64,000 nt of DNA from Dendrophyllia cribrosa (GCA_024195265.1 JAJLRJ010000005.1:24116355-24180354); one strand, 5' to 3'. Counted from the stretch's first letter, positions 45,373 through 58,859 are shown. Notes: generated from the letters alone by a model not told the origin. Made by a program: numbers and translations.

Positions 45373-48319
45373 CGTGTTTCATCCCCCCACCGACGCAGCA
45401 CCACAGCTTCTCTAGAAACTAACCCCATTCATTTGGGGAAAATAATACACTCGCTCATCAGCTGGCATCTCAGCTAGTTTCAACACTTTCTTGATAGGGC
45501 TCAACAGACTAAAATTAAATCCTATTGGCAGATAAATTCTGAAATCTTGATCGCTTACTCTTTAGCCGTAAGTCAATTGTTAGTTCAAGTGAGTCGATGG
45601 AATATTATTCAAGTTATGAATTCTCAAAGGTAAGTAGGAAGAATTATAATTTCTCTCAGTCACAGGTAAACAGACTGAAGTGATGAGTCGTCGTGTGATT
45701 TCGGTTTGCTTTAGTATAGACTGCTGTAATAATTTGTAGTGGCAGATAAAATCTAAAATCTTGATAACCTACTCTTTAGCTGAAATTTAGTTTTTAATTA
45801 AAGGGAATAGATGGAATATTTTTCGAGTTTTTAGCATATGAAGAATTGTAAGAGAATTATAAGTACTTCCGATTTCTTACCTTTGATTGGTTGCGATTGA
45901 CCATTTGATTGTTACACCGGGAATGTTTCCTTATGTCGACAAAACTCAGGACGTAACAAATCAATCGAAATCGATCATCGAAAACCTAATTGATTAATCA
46001 ATAATACTCGACAATACCCGATATTTGTTGATTGATTAGTTGATTAGTTACAATAATCGATAAATATAGTAATAGATAATCACACAATGTGGCTGTAATC
46101 GCTCGTAGTGAATAGCACGTAACTGCGAATTTCTTGAGTGGTAAAACTGTTTTATTTTCTCCTATGCGTTTCGTGTGACTATTAGCGCACAACTCGTCAG
46201 CAGCCTCTTGCAGCTTCTGTGCTAATAAGAGTACTTTGGAAAAAGGAGACAAAAGTTTTCGACTCAAACAGTTCTTCCGAGGCTAAGAATATTACATCTA
46301 TCTATCATAAACACTGCGAAATTCGAGTTTGAGTTCGATTTCGAAGAATTCATGTTCGCACGCGGCATGCGTACCGCTGTAGAAACAGATCGTTTTTGTT
46401 TGTTCAGTGTTTGTTCAAAATAAAGCTATTTTACAGGCGATTTTTTTCTCGTAAATTACACTTGATTAAATGCTGTTATTATTTGGAATTTGTTAGAACG
46501 AATACTGTGATTGTATTATTGCATTTAGCCATCGCATTTAGCGAATTTTCAATATACGTCGTTTTGTTTACTGTGGCGCGTGTGACGTGCAAATATCGTG
46601 AGCACATGTTTTCTTTAGCCGCTTTTCTACATAACAAACTTCTTTCTTTAGCTTCTTTCGTTCGCCTTCGGTGTTCCTTTATTGCTAAAAGCTTATGTGG
46701 TCAAGCCATTTTTGAATAAAAATGCGTGTTTTTCACCTTTTTTCAGTGAAAAAACATATAAAATGCTACCAAAAGCATCAAAATGTTTAATTGTATGTAA
46801 TTTTGCAACTCTAGCAAACAATATTTGCAATTTCCACATATTCCCGAAAAATTTGAATTTTTAGTATAATCCAAGATGGCTGCCGTCTTGGCGGCTATTT
46901 TGGATGACGTCACGGAACTCCAGCAGCGTCACAACCCATAATATTAACCTTATCTTGTAGAGCACATCGCGAGCTATCTATTAGATGTAAAATATTTCCG
47001 AAATATTGCAACATCGCAAAAACCCAAGGGGGGGGGGGGGGGTTGCCCCCCCCCCCCCCCCCCCTTGTACCACGGTGGGGGTATACATTTGCGTGTACGT
47101 CCGAGGGTTAAATACAGTCCTTTTTTTTAAAACGTCAAAAATTGTCTCCCCTGGTTTGAATTTGGTTCTTTTGTGGCAGGAACAAATGTGTTGAAATATA
47201 ACATTATATTATACTTCCGTTGATTCACCTAGGCAAAGCTAATCACGATAAATGTGAAAACGTTAAGTAAACACAATTGTTATTTACATATAGGTATATA
47301 TTAGGCATTTTCGGACAGTTAAGCCTGTCCTTTGTGTAGTCTGGACTACTGTATTGACTATTATCTACGTTATGAAAGACATATATCTTTCATAACGTGA
47401 AGGGATTTAGCGATCGCTCTTTGATTGTATTGTTAGCCGGTATGAATGAAATGTTGGGGGAACTCCTGTGATATTTCCGAATGTATCCACTTTTTTTTCT
47501 TACAAAGATTCAATTTAGCTTTGGGATCGTTACTTTTGGCGGGTCGCAACTTTCGAGCATTGCTAACAACCTTCACGTTGTATCTCTACTTTAGTGGAGG
47601 CTCGCTACTTTTGGATCTTTACGGTACTTTTGTTATATATTATTCTGCCAAAATAGACTAAAATGTAAAAACCACATCAATAAAACTTACAGAGCAAAAA
47701 AAGAGAAGAAAAAGCAAGAAACTGATTATTTTGCTGTAACATTACCGCCTAAAACAAAAGTGGAGACACGGATACATCACATAGCGAAAAAAACGTTTCA
47801 TATCAAAATACTTGAGAATGAACAAAGAACAGCTACTGAAAGCCTTAGCCTCCCAAAAGAAAAAAACACTTTTATAAATTTAGAAAAGCCCCAGCGGCCC
47901 CTCCCCATTTGTACGCACAAGAGTTGATCGAATTGGCTATTACAACCTTGGATTTTATGTTTAGTCCACGTGAAATTTGGTTAGCACTTTCTTTTACCTT
48001 CCAAGGGTAGAAAAGTCGTTTCTAAAATACACAAATTGTTTCAATGCCATCAAATAAAGATTGGTTATAACATTTGATCTAATCTGGTATTCTCAAAACC
48101 TCAACAAGGTGATCAAAGTCAGATCGACAAAAACGCAATCCAGGCTTGCACTCCGCATCTGCCAAAAAGTCGAAATCAAACGACGGGTATTTCCAATATG
48201 GATAGTCTGGAGTTTTGCTGTTGTTCAAATCATACAGTAGAACAAATTCTTAGTCATCTGTAACACGAAGGTCATGTGCAAGCAACAGAGCTTCTCTAAT
48301 TTCTCTGAAATATGTCATT
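45373..48319. other. Gene-free; G/C runs and a short palindrome
   Basis: 47028-47042 is G15 followed after TTG by C19 (47046-47064), an inverted pair that could fold or form quadruplexes. 47367-47398 is a 13-bp-arm palindrome (ACGTTATGAAAGA/inverse). No coding support. Confidence 0.5.
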
Positions 48320-49617
48320 TTACCTCGAAAGTCAAACGTTTATATGGCAAACTCCCGTCGTCGTCTGCTTAACGTTCGCGCCACATTCTCTGTAACCCTC
48401 GTCGTCGACCCAGATAAAGGCTAATAATTTAGTAGTAGGTTCCCGTATATTTCTTTGCTTTGTTTTGTTTTTCTGTGTAACTCTTTTTGTTATAGCAACA
48501 TTGTTTTTTTAATTTGTTTTCTGATGATTATCGACAAATGTTGTTCCTCAGTACCAGAACAGTAAATATAGGTAGTTGCCAGTAATCACTATACACCAAT
48601 ACCATATTGGTATAGTCTATACCAGAAAAATATATTTATCGCGTTTAATTTTGTCCTCTACTAAAACATCAGATATGAGATTTCCGTTTAATCCACACGA
48701 CCAAAAATGACGGAAAAACGAACGCAATTAAAGCAGTTTTCACCAAACAAAAATAAATCGCAGTGAAGCATACATTTTGTCTCAACGCAGGCCTTAAAAA
48801 ATATAGAGAGAAGGCTGCTTGCAAAACTTCGGAAGTGTAGTTTAGTCTTTGTGTGAAACCGTAAAAGAGTGTCGCCAGAAAACGCTAATAATACAGTGTG
48901 AGTAGGTTCACGTATATTTCTCTGCTTAATTGTTTTGTTTTTCTAGTTTGTATTTCTGCTTCTGTTCAACGTGAATCATACTTTAGAACAAATTCTTCGT
49001 CATCTATAACACGAAGGTCATCTGAAAGCAACAGAGCTCCTCTAGTTCCTCTGAAATATACCATTTTACCTCGAAAGTCAAACGTTTATATGCAAACTCC
49101 CATCGTCGTCTGCTTAACGTTCGCGCCACATTCGGTAACCCACGTCGTCGACCCAGATAAAAGCTAATAATTTAGTAGTAGGTTCCCGTATATTTCTTTG
49201 CTTTGTTTTGTTTTTCTGTGTCACTCTTTTTGTTATAGCAATATTATTATTTTTTAATATTTTGCAATTTGTCTACCATTATCGACAAATGTTCTTCCTC
49301 AATACTAGAACAGTATTTTTAGGTAGTCGTTGCCAGTAGTCACTATGCACCAATACCATATTGGTGTAGTCTCTACCATGCAGAAAAATGAAAATAGAAA
49401 AATGGATCGCAGAGAAGCATACATTTTGTCTCTACACAGGCCTTAAACAATATATAGGGAAGGCTGTTTGCACTTTCTGCGGTGGCTGTATGCGTTAACA
49501 CGTATGTAAGGGTACTGATTAATGAAGGGACACCTAAGCTTTTCATGAGTTTGGTGTTTCTGGTTTTCTCTGTAATTGTTTCTTTTGTTTCATTTTCTCT
49601 TCATTTAATTCTTTCCT

Positions 49618-49654
<37 letters not shown>

Positions 49655-49655
49655 T

Positions 49656-49707
<52 letters not shown>

Positions 49708-49711
49708 TCCT

Positions 49712-49754
<43 letters not shown>

Positions 49755-50740
49755 CAAAGATTCCATGTTTGACACTGGAAATGAAAAAGCTCACTTTCGT
49801 AAGCACTATCATATTTTTATGTTGTTTGGTCTTTTTTATAACAGCATTAATTAAACGTCATGTTACCAGTTTGTTTAATACACAGCGTCTGTTAACACAT
49901 TTCCACTGTTTAATTCCTTTTTGGTTCGGTTTATGTTTTTAGCTAAGTGCTTCCTTAGCTACCTTATATTTACATTCTAACGATTATAAAAATGGAGTTA
50001 TGTTACCTTAATGGTGGTAATATCACAATACACGTTTAACTCACGATTTTTAAAACACCTTAAAGTTAATATATTATACGCTTCGCATCATTTGTCGTAG
50101 GGATGTCCATTATAAATAAGTAATAGGAATCGCATTTCATTCTTAAACGTTTTTAAGAGTCTATCAAAGTTCGTCATGATTATTAATGGACCGTTTTTTT
50201 TGTCATATATGTATTAGCGTTGAAAATAATATGTTAATGCATTGTTTGTTTTCGTGGTAAGAATGGTGACTTATAAACTAGTGAAGAATAACATAAATTT
50301 GGTTATATGTCGAAAATTTGAAGAAATATCAGAAAGAAATCGAAGATTGTCTTCCATTGGATTTCATTTTTTAAAATACACCCTAAGGACAAAAAGCTGT
50401 TTGGAAACTCCTTCTATCTGTGGACATTGAATTCTTGGCATTTTTATTCATAAGCTGGGAACTGAATATCAAAACGGGAAACCTGAACCTTCATCGTTAG
50501 TTGCGTTTTGTACGGTTCAAAATCTTGACAACCGTCTCTGTTTCATTTGGTCTTAATTTCCATATATTAAACAGTATAGGTAAAAACGTTCATTTTTCTT
50601 TCTTATAACAGTGCTATACAGTGTATCTGATACTAAAACTCATTTAGTTGACCCATTCTTCAAAAGAGTGAAATGCTACCAATTGACTTCTAATGAGTTG
50701 GCTTGGCCAACGTCAGGTCTCCTAAAGGAATATAATGGTA
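48320..50740. repeat. Flank blocks of the peptide locus (upstream of copy C)
   Basis: Two copies of the CCTCGAAAGTCAAACG block (48320-48560, 49060-49290), the GGCTG block (49420-49560), a (CTTT)n microsatellite (49605-49755), the CTGTTAACACC block (49884-50125) and the block shared with 23013-23310 (50450-50735). Duplicated collinear architecture; no gene supported. Confidence 0.75.
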
Positions 50741-51192
50741 AAATTCATCCCCCCCCCCCCCCCCCCCCCCCCCCGTAAAATATATCCATTTGACCTATCA
50801 TGGCTAAAGAAAAAGGCAAGCTAAAAGTACTAACCTAACCTAAAATGCTTTCAAAGTTCTGAATATAGCAATCAAGCAGGAATGCTCACATTTTTTGGTA
50901 TTGGTCGTATGGGTTATGGCAATTCGATCTTTATTGTGAGTGGCGCTATTATAGACGACACTGCTTTTTAACTTGTGGAAATTCTAGCGCGTCGCCAAAC
51001 ACTGAGAAGCCAAAAAACAAATAACAATCTATCAACTGATCATACTTTTCCCTTCGTACTTTTCGTGTTCAAAATGAGGGTTAATTTTTTTAAAGATTGC
51101 TTGTCACCGTTAAACGTTTGAAAGTGTCCATTAGAGTGGTTAATGCATATGGGCCGGTACGCTTTGCTCTTGGTAAAGGATTCAATTTCATT

Positions 51193-51210
51193 GGCCATTT
51201 TTATACTAGA

Positions 51211-51241
<31 letters not shown>

Positions 51242-51266
51242 AACATTTGTAGTTCGTCTGGTTATG

Positions 51267-51308
<42 letters not shown>

Positions 51309-51366
51309 AGACGAACTATCTTTCGTAGTGCGTCGTTCAAGACGCATTTCGAAAGATAATTCGTCT

Positions 51367-51403
<37 letters not shown>

Positions 51404-51433
51404 TGACGCATAACCAGACGAACTACAAATGTT

Positions 51434-51464
<31 letters not shown>

Positions 51465-51664
51465 TGTCGTGTTATGCGTCTAGTGTAAAGACGGGACGAA
51501 CAACTAGAGACGAATTATCCGTCTGGACGAACTTGGGCAAACATTTGTAGTTCGTCTGGTTATGCGTCTCTAGTATAAAGACGGGCACAGGACGCATTAT
51601 CCGTCTAGACGAACTATCTTTCGAAATGCGTCTTGAACGACGCACTACGAAAGATAGTTCGTCT

Positions 51665-51706
<42 letters not shown>

Positions 51707-51731
51707 CATAACAGGACGAACTACAAATGTT

Positions 51732-51762
<31 letters not shown>

Positions 51763-51780
51763 TCTAGTATAAAAACGGCC
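51193..51780. mobile_element. Dimeric palindromic MITE in the promoter region of peptide copy C
   Basis: Ends GGCCATTTTTATACTAG and its near inverse GTATAAAAACGGCC, flanked by ATT on both sides. Inside, GACGCATTATCCGTCT and TGGACGAACTTGGGC recur in alternating orientation, forming two ~290-bp palindromes in tandem. Copy B has the empty site (TTTCATTATCAGC, ~37749-37761). Confidence 0.9.
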
Positions 51781-51910
51781 ATTATCAGCTTTCTTTACTT
51801 AAGATGATATAAAAAGATCAAAATTATCTTTATACTAGTCAAAAACGTTCGGCGAAGAATTCGAATAGACTTGTCACTGTTCGAGTTTCGATTTACCTTT
51901 AAAAGGAATG

Positions 51911-52360
51911 ATGAAGACCCAAGCGTTTGCTGTTCTTGTTGCCGTTCTTTTGATCGCAACGTTAGTTTGCGAGAGTGACTGCCTTCGTGGTACTTTTCCC
52001 GGAAAAAGAGAACTTCAAGAAAAGGTTTGGAAATATTTCGCTAAAAAAATAAATCGCAAGCTATACTTTATCTAGACAGTTTAGTTTGCTTGGTTTAGCA
52101 TTAGTTGTAGTTGCTGTATGTTGGCTCCGGATCATTTAACGGAAAAAGAGAGCTTTAAGAAAAGGTATTAAAATATTTGTGTTAAAATGTATTCGAAATT
52201 TAACATAAGTTTAATGTATTGCTCATTGTCATCTTTACCTTGTGTACAGTTTACGAGGGTAGCGAGGAACGGCGTTTGTCAGGCGGCAAGAAGTCTTGGA
52301 TGCAAAGGAATGAAAAAGAGGGAGGCTGCTGATCCCACTGACGAAAAGAACGCCTTGTAA
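51911..52360 (+). CDS. Small secreted peptide precursor, copy C (intact)
   Basis: Exon 1 51911-52024 and exon 2 52250-52360, phase 0, 74 residues; an extra ATG three bases upstream (51908) is in frame. Same plan as copy B: signal peptide, CESDC, Gly-Lys-Arg site, then Cys-x7-Cys (GVCQAARSLGC). Exon 2 has one extra codon and several substitutions relative to B (MKKREAADPTDEK in the tail), all frame-preserving. TATA at 51808 lies only 28 bp from the end of the dimeric MITE (51780), so the distal promoter is displaced by 588 bp. AATAAA at 52517. Confidence 0.75.
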
Positions 52361-52522
52361 GAAAGGACTACTAACTATAACATCCCGCAAAGATGAGGCA
52401 AGATATCTTAAAAGATGAACTGAAAATTAAGAAATATTATGTTAAAAATGATAGTGTAATTGACTAAAGGCGGATATAAAGTCACTATGTAAACTGTTTC
52501 ATCAGAGGAAATAGGAAATAAA

Positions 52523-53214
52523 ACGATGAAAGAACAAGCCATTGAGTACGAGTTTCTTGTATATTTAACTCTTTCACTTCTGATCAGTGTGTGTAGTCTA
52601 TTTCCACAATATAGGTCAGTGCATGAAATCTTTCAAAGTGTCGCTAATCAGGTAAATGCTAATGAAACGTGCAACTTGCAAAAATATATTGTTGTAGTTT
52701 CTTCCTCTTACCAGAAGAATAATTGTATTTGTCCTGTTCATTCTACAACATCGAATCTGAAATGTGCAATCAAATGTGAAAAAAATTGAGGGAAGAAGAG
52801 GCAAAAGGACAAATATTACAATTTGTATCTAATCAGGTCTGAAAAACATTTAATCCTAATTTATTGGAGCACTGCAATAAATTTTAGTTAATTAACAACT
52901 CTTGTATTGCGCGCTTAAGCCTGGGGCGTACATGTCTTCCGGTTTACGTGACACAACCAGTCACACTCCACGTGGTGTGTATCATCCAATGAAATTCTAG
53001 TGCTGTCATCTCATGGCATGGTCGGAGCATGCTCGTTCATTCTTGTATTCCTCGTACTCCTAGCCACAATTTCCTAAATCGTGCCAACAAATCTTCACAC
53101 TAACTCCTTCAAAAACTCAAAAACGACTGATCGGACAACGAGTTATTGTATTCAATATTGCCCGGGAATTAGCGTGCCAAGAAGCTGTAAGAAGGCGATT
53201 AATCTCAAGAAACA
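52523..53214. other. 3' flank of copy C, then unique sequence
   Basis: Collinear with other copies until ~52850 (ATTTGTATCTAATCAGG), then diverges. No gene seen before the SAP frame. Confidence 0.5.
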
Positions 53215-53600
53215 ATGCCGCCAACTCGACGCGCACAGCGAAGGAAACGACTCGCACCGGATTCAGCGGATTACACAACCATGCAGACGGGCACATATCC
53301 CGCCACAAAACGTGCTAGAAATCTATGTAACGATCAAGGCCTAATTTCTACTGGGAAACGAGCCGTACTCCTCGATCGCTTAAAAGTGCCTAACCCGCAG
53401 CTTCGAACACGCAGCGCTGCTTAATAATCAGCCGACTCTGCCCCAAAACGGATTCGCACAACCCAACCAGAAAACACAATGACAACCATCCACGAGGATC
53501 CCCGCCAGCTCCTTCGAACCATTTTGGATCACTACCCGAAGTCCCGTTCCAGCTCGTCACGATGACATGGTCCATTTCCTCGAAAGCCAGGTCCTCTGTC
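53215..53600 (+). pseudogene. SAP-motif protein fragment (possible retroelement gag)
   Basis: ATG at 53215 opens a basic frame (PPTRRAQRRKRLAP) with a SAP-like helix-turn-helix segment (KRARNLCNDQGL, TGKRAVLLDRL), stopping at tandem TAA codons (53422-53427). The same frame stays open for another ~45 codons. SAP motifs bind DNA; cnidarian retroelements sometimes carry them near the N-terminus. No RT or integrase follows, so this is a fragment or a non-coding coincidence. Confidence 0.4.
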
Positions 53601-53649
53601 TTTTTTGTTTTTAGTTTTGTCTGTTATTATGTTATGTCTCTTTTCCATT

Positions 53650-54805
53650 TTTTCCCATTAAACGGCTAAAGAAGTAGTATGATGTCGATTTATGCCCTGC
53701 CAAATCTATTTGTTCATACTTAGCCTGGCATCCATAAATCTGCTCATGGGCCCTTGTTGTCTGGTGGACATCTCCCAACAGCACTGTGTCACTGGCTGGC
53801 ACATACAAGCTGGAAATTAGTTTGCAACACTGACCATGCCACCAAGGTTTAGCTGTCCATTAACAGTCAGAAGTGGTGACCTTGCCTTGGATCCTGCACA
53901 GACCTTGGTTTTTTTCTCAGTACAGTTTTTGTACAGTAACTAGGCATATTTCGTATCTTCTGGTACCTGATTGCCCCGAGCTCTAGGAGTGGTGAGCCTG
54001 CATTTTTTCTGGGAGTACACGTTCCCTTATTTTTCCCACTAGGTTTTTAAGGGTTTCCGTGACAGGCGGGCGAGCGTTTCAATCAGTACCAGTTCATTGC
54101 AAGGTTCACACAACTTGGGAGCTTACAATCGTGCCTTATTTTATTTCACACTCTCCTCGGAAATTCATTTTTTCCTGTAAACACTCCATATTTCAGCGAC
54201 CATTGACTATTGGATACACCTGACCTAGTTCTCCCACTAGCTCTGAGACTGTAGTGATCTCTTCCTATTTTGAACGTAGAGAGGTTTGATTCTCTGCAAG
54301 TAACCACATTCATTCCAAAGCTTCTGTGCGAACTCTGTACATGGGGTAATTACCTAATCAAAGTGACACCAATGACTTTTTACTTTTGGAGGTTTGCATG
54401 TTCACATGTCACCAAAGGCTTCGAAACATTTATTCCCGGATTTCCCCTCCTCTCGTCACCCGTACATGTAACAACATCAGAAAACCTCTTAGGGCCATTT
54501 GGTTCCAATTCTTGCAACAAATTGCGGCAGATTGCCACCCTTTGTTCTTTCTGTTCTGTTGTCAGCTGGTGGGGGACCCATCTTGCGCACCTCTTGGACC
54601 GACCCAGCTACTCATGGACGATAGCATGTGCACTTCGGTAGCTTACACCAAGCTCCAAAGCTAAGAATCTGAGTGTTATAGTTGGGTCTTCTACTACCTA
54701 GCAGTACTGCGGAAAAAGGTATTATTTCTGAGCATTTCATTACCCATTTCCCCATTGGCACCCACAAAACAAGTTGTTGTTATTGTTCTCTAATAGTTAC
54801 TTTAA
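53650..54805. other. Gene-free
   Basis: Overlapping plus-strand frames at 54270-54660 have no motif or splice support. Confidence 0.35.
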
Positions 54806-55985
54806 TATATATAGATAGGCTGAGCCTAACAGCGTCGCTCTGTGAACAAGCTTAACTAAGGCGAAACTTAACTAAGGTGAAACTTGATTAAGGTGAAAGG
54901 TCGGAAGCACAATAATTTAGATTTACGAAGGCTATTTTTCAATTTTAGCAATTCTCAAAAACAGTAAGTTTATTACGCGACAGTCTGCACAGTACATTTT
55001 TATAGACCGTACAAAAGTTCACAAACTTTTTCTCCGTCTAGAATAACTAGTACGACTACTTTCCGAATAAAATACACTTGTTGCTTGTCACAGATTGCCC
55101 GAGAAACTGATTTGAAAATCAAAATTGCAAAAATACACAAACATATGTGCATGAGACGATGCGAGTGAAGATAGAACTGTACTATAAAATCAAAGTCTTG
55201 TTTTGTTTACACAAAATCGCTTTTCAAACTATCTACTAAATGAACAAACACATAGAAATGGACAACACAATCTTCTTTCGAAAAAAAATATTCAAATCTC
55301 CATTTATAATAGTTTACGTTTAAAAGCAAAACGCGTACGTCAAGCTTCTTCGATGAAATTCAAGAAATCGATACAACTGAAAGTAAGCACGTTTTTAATC
55401 TATTCTTCAAAACTAACAATACATAATCGGAAAATGTAATCTTTTTTAAGTCCCTCGCTTGCTTGGAAATTCAAATCTCCGCTTCTCGTTCTAAAATCCG
55501 TAAAAAACAAACATCTCCCGCATAATGATAAAAACGTACTGTAATACATGAAGTTCCTCGAAGCAAGAGCTCGTCTTTTTCCACTAAAGCGGCTTCTGAG
55601 TATCCCTTAATTAGAATCCTTGTCTTGAGTAGCAAACCGCGAAATATTCACGGAAATAACGCTTTTAAAACGGTTTTCTCCGCTTAGTATAAAATTCACA
55701 GCAAAACATCAAATGTTTTTCCAGCTGACGTGACATTCGGCCTTGTAACCGCGCGAAAAACAAAGCCTCGCTTTGGTTTAAACATGACGTCGTACGCGCA
55801 TGTTTTGCGACGTTAAACGCGCCCGCGAGCTAGTCCTGCGCTCGCGCGACGGCGGAAGGAGTCCGGCGGGCACACGCGCGCCCGCGAAACATTCCGCTAG
55901 CCATGGCCATGAAAAATGACGGGCATAGGTTCTATGAGTATGGGGTTGCGCAGCCGGACCTTCGGCCCGGCGAGTGCTCCGCTAC
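54806..55985 (-). mobile_element. GC-headed dispersed element, apparently full length (1.18 kb)
   Basis: On the minus strand it starts TAGCGGAGCACTCGCCGGGC, with a hairpin GCCGGGCCGAAGGTCCGGC, followed by a CpG-rich 250 bp and an AT-rich body. It ends GTTAGGCTCAGCCTATC (a TAGGCT/AGCCTA hairpin) plus TA repeats. Truncated relatives: 11826-12150 (head), 34917-35690 and 22975-23010 (tails). No coding frame of note; non-autonomous. No clear target duplication seen. Confidence 0.7.
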
Positions 55986-55999
55986 TATGAAAAGAGGAA

Positions 56000-57540
56000 G
56001 TTAATTAACAGAGAATTCAGAAGGCTGCCCGTACTATCTGCCGGGTTGCTTTGGTTTGGTGTTTCTTGTTTTCGTGTTTTTTCTTCAATCTTGTTCGTGT
56101 TCTTGTACTTGTTCTCGTTCTTGTTCTTGTGACCAAGAATGAAGGAAAAAAGAACGAAATTAAAGCGGTTTTCACCAAAAGAAAACAGATCGCAGAGAAG
56201 ACTACATTTTTACTCTACGCAGGCCTTAAACAATATATAGGGAAGGCTGCTTGCACTTTCTGCGGTGGCTATATGTGTTAACACGTATGGAAGGGTATTG
56301 ATTAATGAAGGGACACCTAAGCTTTTCATGAGTTTAGTGTTTCTTGATTTCTCTGTAATTGTTTCTTTGTTTAATCTCTTTATTTATTTAATTATTTCTT
56401 TCTTTCTCAAAGATTCCATGCTTGACACTGGAAAAGAAAAAGCTCACTTTCGTAAGCACTATCATATTGTTTTTTTTTATGTTGTTGGTCTTTTTTATAA
56501 CAACAGTATTAATTAAACGTCATCTTACCAGTTTATTTAACACACAGCGTCTGTTAACACCTTTCCACTGTTTAATTTATTTTTTCTTCGGTTTGTGTTT
56601 TTAGCTTATATTCAAATTTTACCGATTACAAAAATGGAGTAACTTAATAGTGGTAATATCACAATATACGTTTAACTCACGGTTTTCAAAACACCTCAAA
56701 GTTAATATATTATTCGCTTTGCATCATTTGTCGTAGGGATATTGATTATAAATAATAAGTAGGGATCGCATTTCATTGTTAAACGTTTTAAAGAGTCAAT
56801 CAAGGCTCGTCAGATTGGTAATGGACCGGTTTTATTTGTCACAGCGTAGAAAATTATATCTTAATAAATTGTTTGTTTCCACGGTAAGCATGGTGACTTC
56901 TAAACTAGTGAAGAATAACACAACTTTGGTCATATGTCTACAATTTGGTGAAATATCAGAAAAAAATCGAAGATTGTCTTCCATTGGATTTATTTTTAAA
57001 ATACACCCTTAGGCCGAAAAGCTGTTTGTAACCTTCTGTGGATTGTAGGCATTTTAATTTTTGTTTTCACAAGCTGGGATCTGAATATCAAACGGGAAAC
57101 TTGAACCCTTCATCGTTGGTTTCGTTTTTATTTCAAGATCATTTTATCGAAAAATATACGGACGGTTCAAAAGCCCGACGACCGTCTATGTTTCATTTGG
57201 TCTTAATTTTCATACACATATTAAACAGTGTAGGTAAAAACTTTTTTTTTTTTTCTAATGACAGTGCTATACAGTGTATCTGATAAAAAAAAAACGTATT
57301 TAAACCCACTCTACAAAAGGATGAAATGCTACCAAATTGACTTTAGTTTTCTATTGTACTGGCTTGGCCAACGTCGCGTGTAGCCTCCTAAAGGAAAATA
57401 ATACAATTCATCATCTCTCCCTCCACCCCCTTCCCCCCGCTCCCTACCCTTAAATATTACCATCTGACCCATCATGGCTAAAGAAAACGGCCAGCTAAAA
57501 CTACCTTTAGTTAACTAGAAACAAAACAATATCATCAATA
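56000..57540. repeat. Flank blocks of the peptide locus (upstream of copy D)
   Basis: Same order as elsewhere: CTGCCGGG(T/A) block, short TTCTTG tract (56095-56130), GGCTGCTTGC block, CTGTTAACACC block (56545-56760), and the 57060-57410 block. No gene supported. Confidence 0.75.
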
Positions 57541-57989
57541 AAAAAATGGTTTCATTTTTTTTGTGGTGTTAGTATGGGTTATGGCAATTCCATCTTTATT
57601 GTAGGTGGGGCTATTATAGACGACACTACTTTTTAACTTGTCGAAATTCTAGCGCGTCGCCACTGAGGTCTGATCCAAGAAAACAAAATTAATAATCTAT
57701 CAACTGATCATACTTCTCACTTCGTACTTTCCGTATTCAAAATTGATGAGAGTTATTTTATTTTTTATTTTTTTAAGATTGCTTGTCACCATTAAACGTT
57801 TGAAAGGATCCATTACAGCTGTTAATGGGCCGGTACGCTTTGCATTTGGTAAAGGATTCGATTTCTTTCTTTTTTTTATTTAAGATGATATAAAAAGATG
57901 CACAATAATCTTTATACTACCCAAAAACGTTCGAAGAAGAATTCAAATCGAGTTGTCACTGTTCGAGTTTTGATTTACCTTTAAAATGA

Positions 57990-58451
57990 ATGAAGACCCA
58001 AGCGCTTGCTGCTCTTGTTGCTGTTATTTTAATGATCGCAACGTTAGTTTGCGAGAGTGACTGCTATATTGGTGCAGTGTACTAGACATGGGAAAAAGAG
58101 AACATCAAGAAAAGGATTGGAAATATTTCGCTAAAAAATCAATTGGAAGCTATACTTCGACTCGTTACCTTGCCCGTTTAGTTTTCTTTATGTCTTAGCA
58201 TTAGTTGTAGTCGCTATATGTTGGTTTCGGATTATTAAACGGAAAAAAAGAGAGCTTCAAGAAAAGGTTTGGAAACATTTTGCTTAAACTTATTCGAAAA
58301 TTAACACGAGTTCAATTTATTGCGCATTGTCATCTTTACCTTGTATACAGTTTACGAGAGTACCGTTTGTCAAGCGGCAAGAAGTGTTGAATGCAAGATA
58401 ATGAAAACGAGGGCGGCTGATGATCCCAGTGACGAAAAGAACGCCTTGTAA
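57990..58451 (+). pseudogene. Secreted-peptide family copy D: premature stop, donor lost
   Basis: The ATG at 57990 gives a normal signal peptide (MKTQALAALVAVILMIATLV) but the frame ends at TAG 58083-58085, before the processing site. The donor is changed from GTTTGG to GATTGG, exon 2 (58351-58451) carries a deletion in the Cys region, and an extra out-of-frame ATG sits at 57986. Four independent lesions; TATA box (57889) still present. Confidence 0.85.
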
Positions 58452-58620
58452 GAAAGGGCTGCTAACTGTAACATCCCCCAAAGATTAAGCAAGATATCTT
58501 AAAAGATGAAGATTACGAAATATTATGATAATGCACTTGACTAAAGGCGGATATAAAGACACTTGTAAACTGTTTCATCAGAGGAAATACGAAATAAAAC
58601 GGTGAAAGAACAATCAACAT

Positions 58621-58680
58621 GCCATTTCCGAGTTGCCTTTGGCCTCTCTATCAAAACGAGGCTAGGTGCGAAACCTTTCA

Positions 58681-58711
<31 letters not shown>

Positions 58712-58789
58712 GAAAACTCATTTTCATATGAAAGGTTGTGCACCTAGCCTCGCTTTGACAACGAGGCGTAACGTAACTCGGAAATGGCC
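58621..58789. mobile_element. Palindromic MITE in the 3' flank of copy D
   Basis: GCCATTTCCGAGTTGCC...GTAACTCGGAAATGGC with an inner palindrome (AAAACTCATTTTCATATGAA and inverse). Copies B and C are continuous here (ACAATCAATTGACTG at 38499), so it is an insertion. Confidence 0.85.
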
Positions 58790-58859
58790 TATTGAGTGCG
58801 AGTTTCTTGTATATTTAATTCTTTGTGAATTCACTTCAGTATTAAACCTTCGGAAGTGT

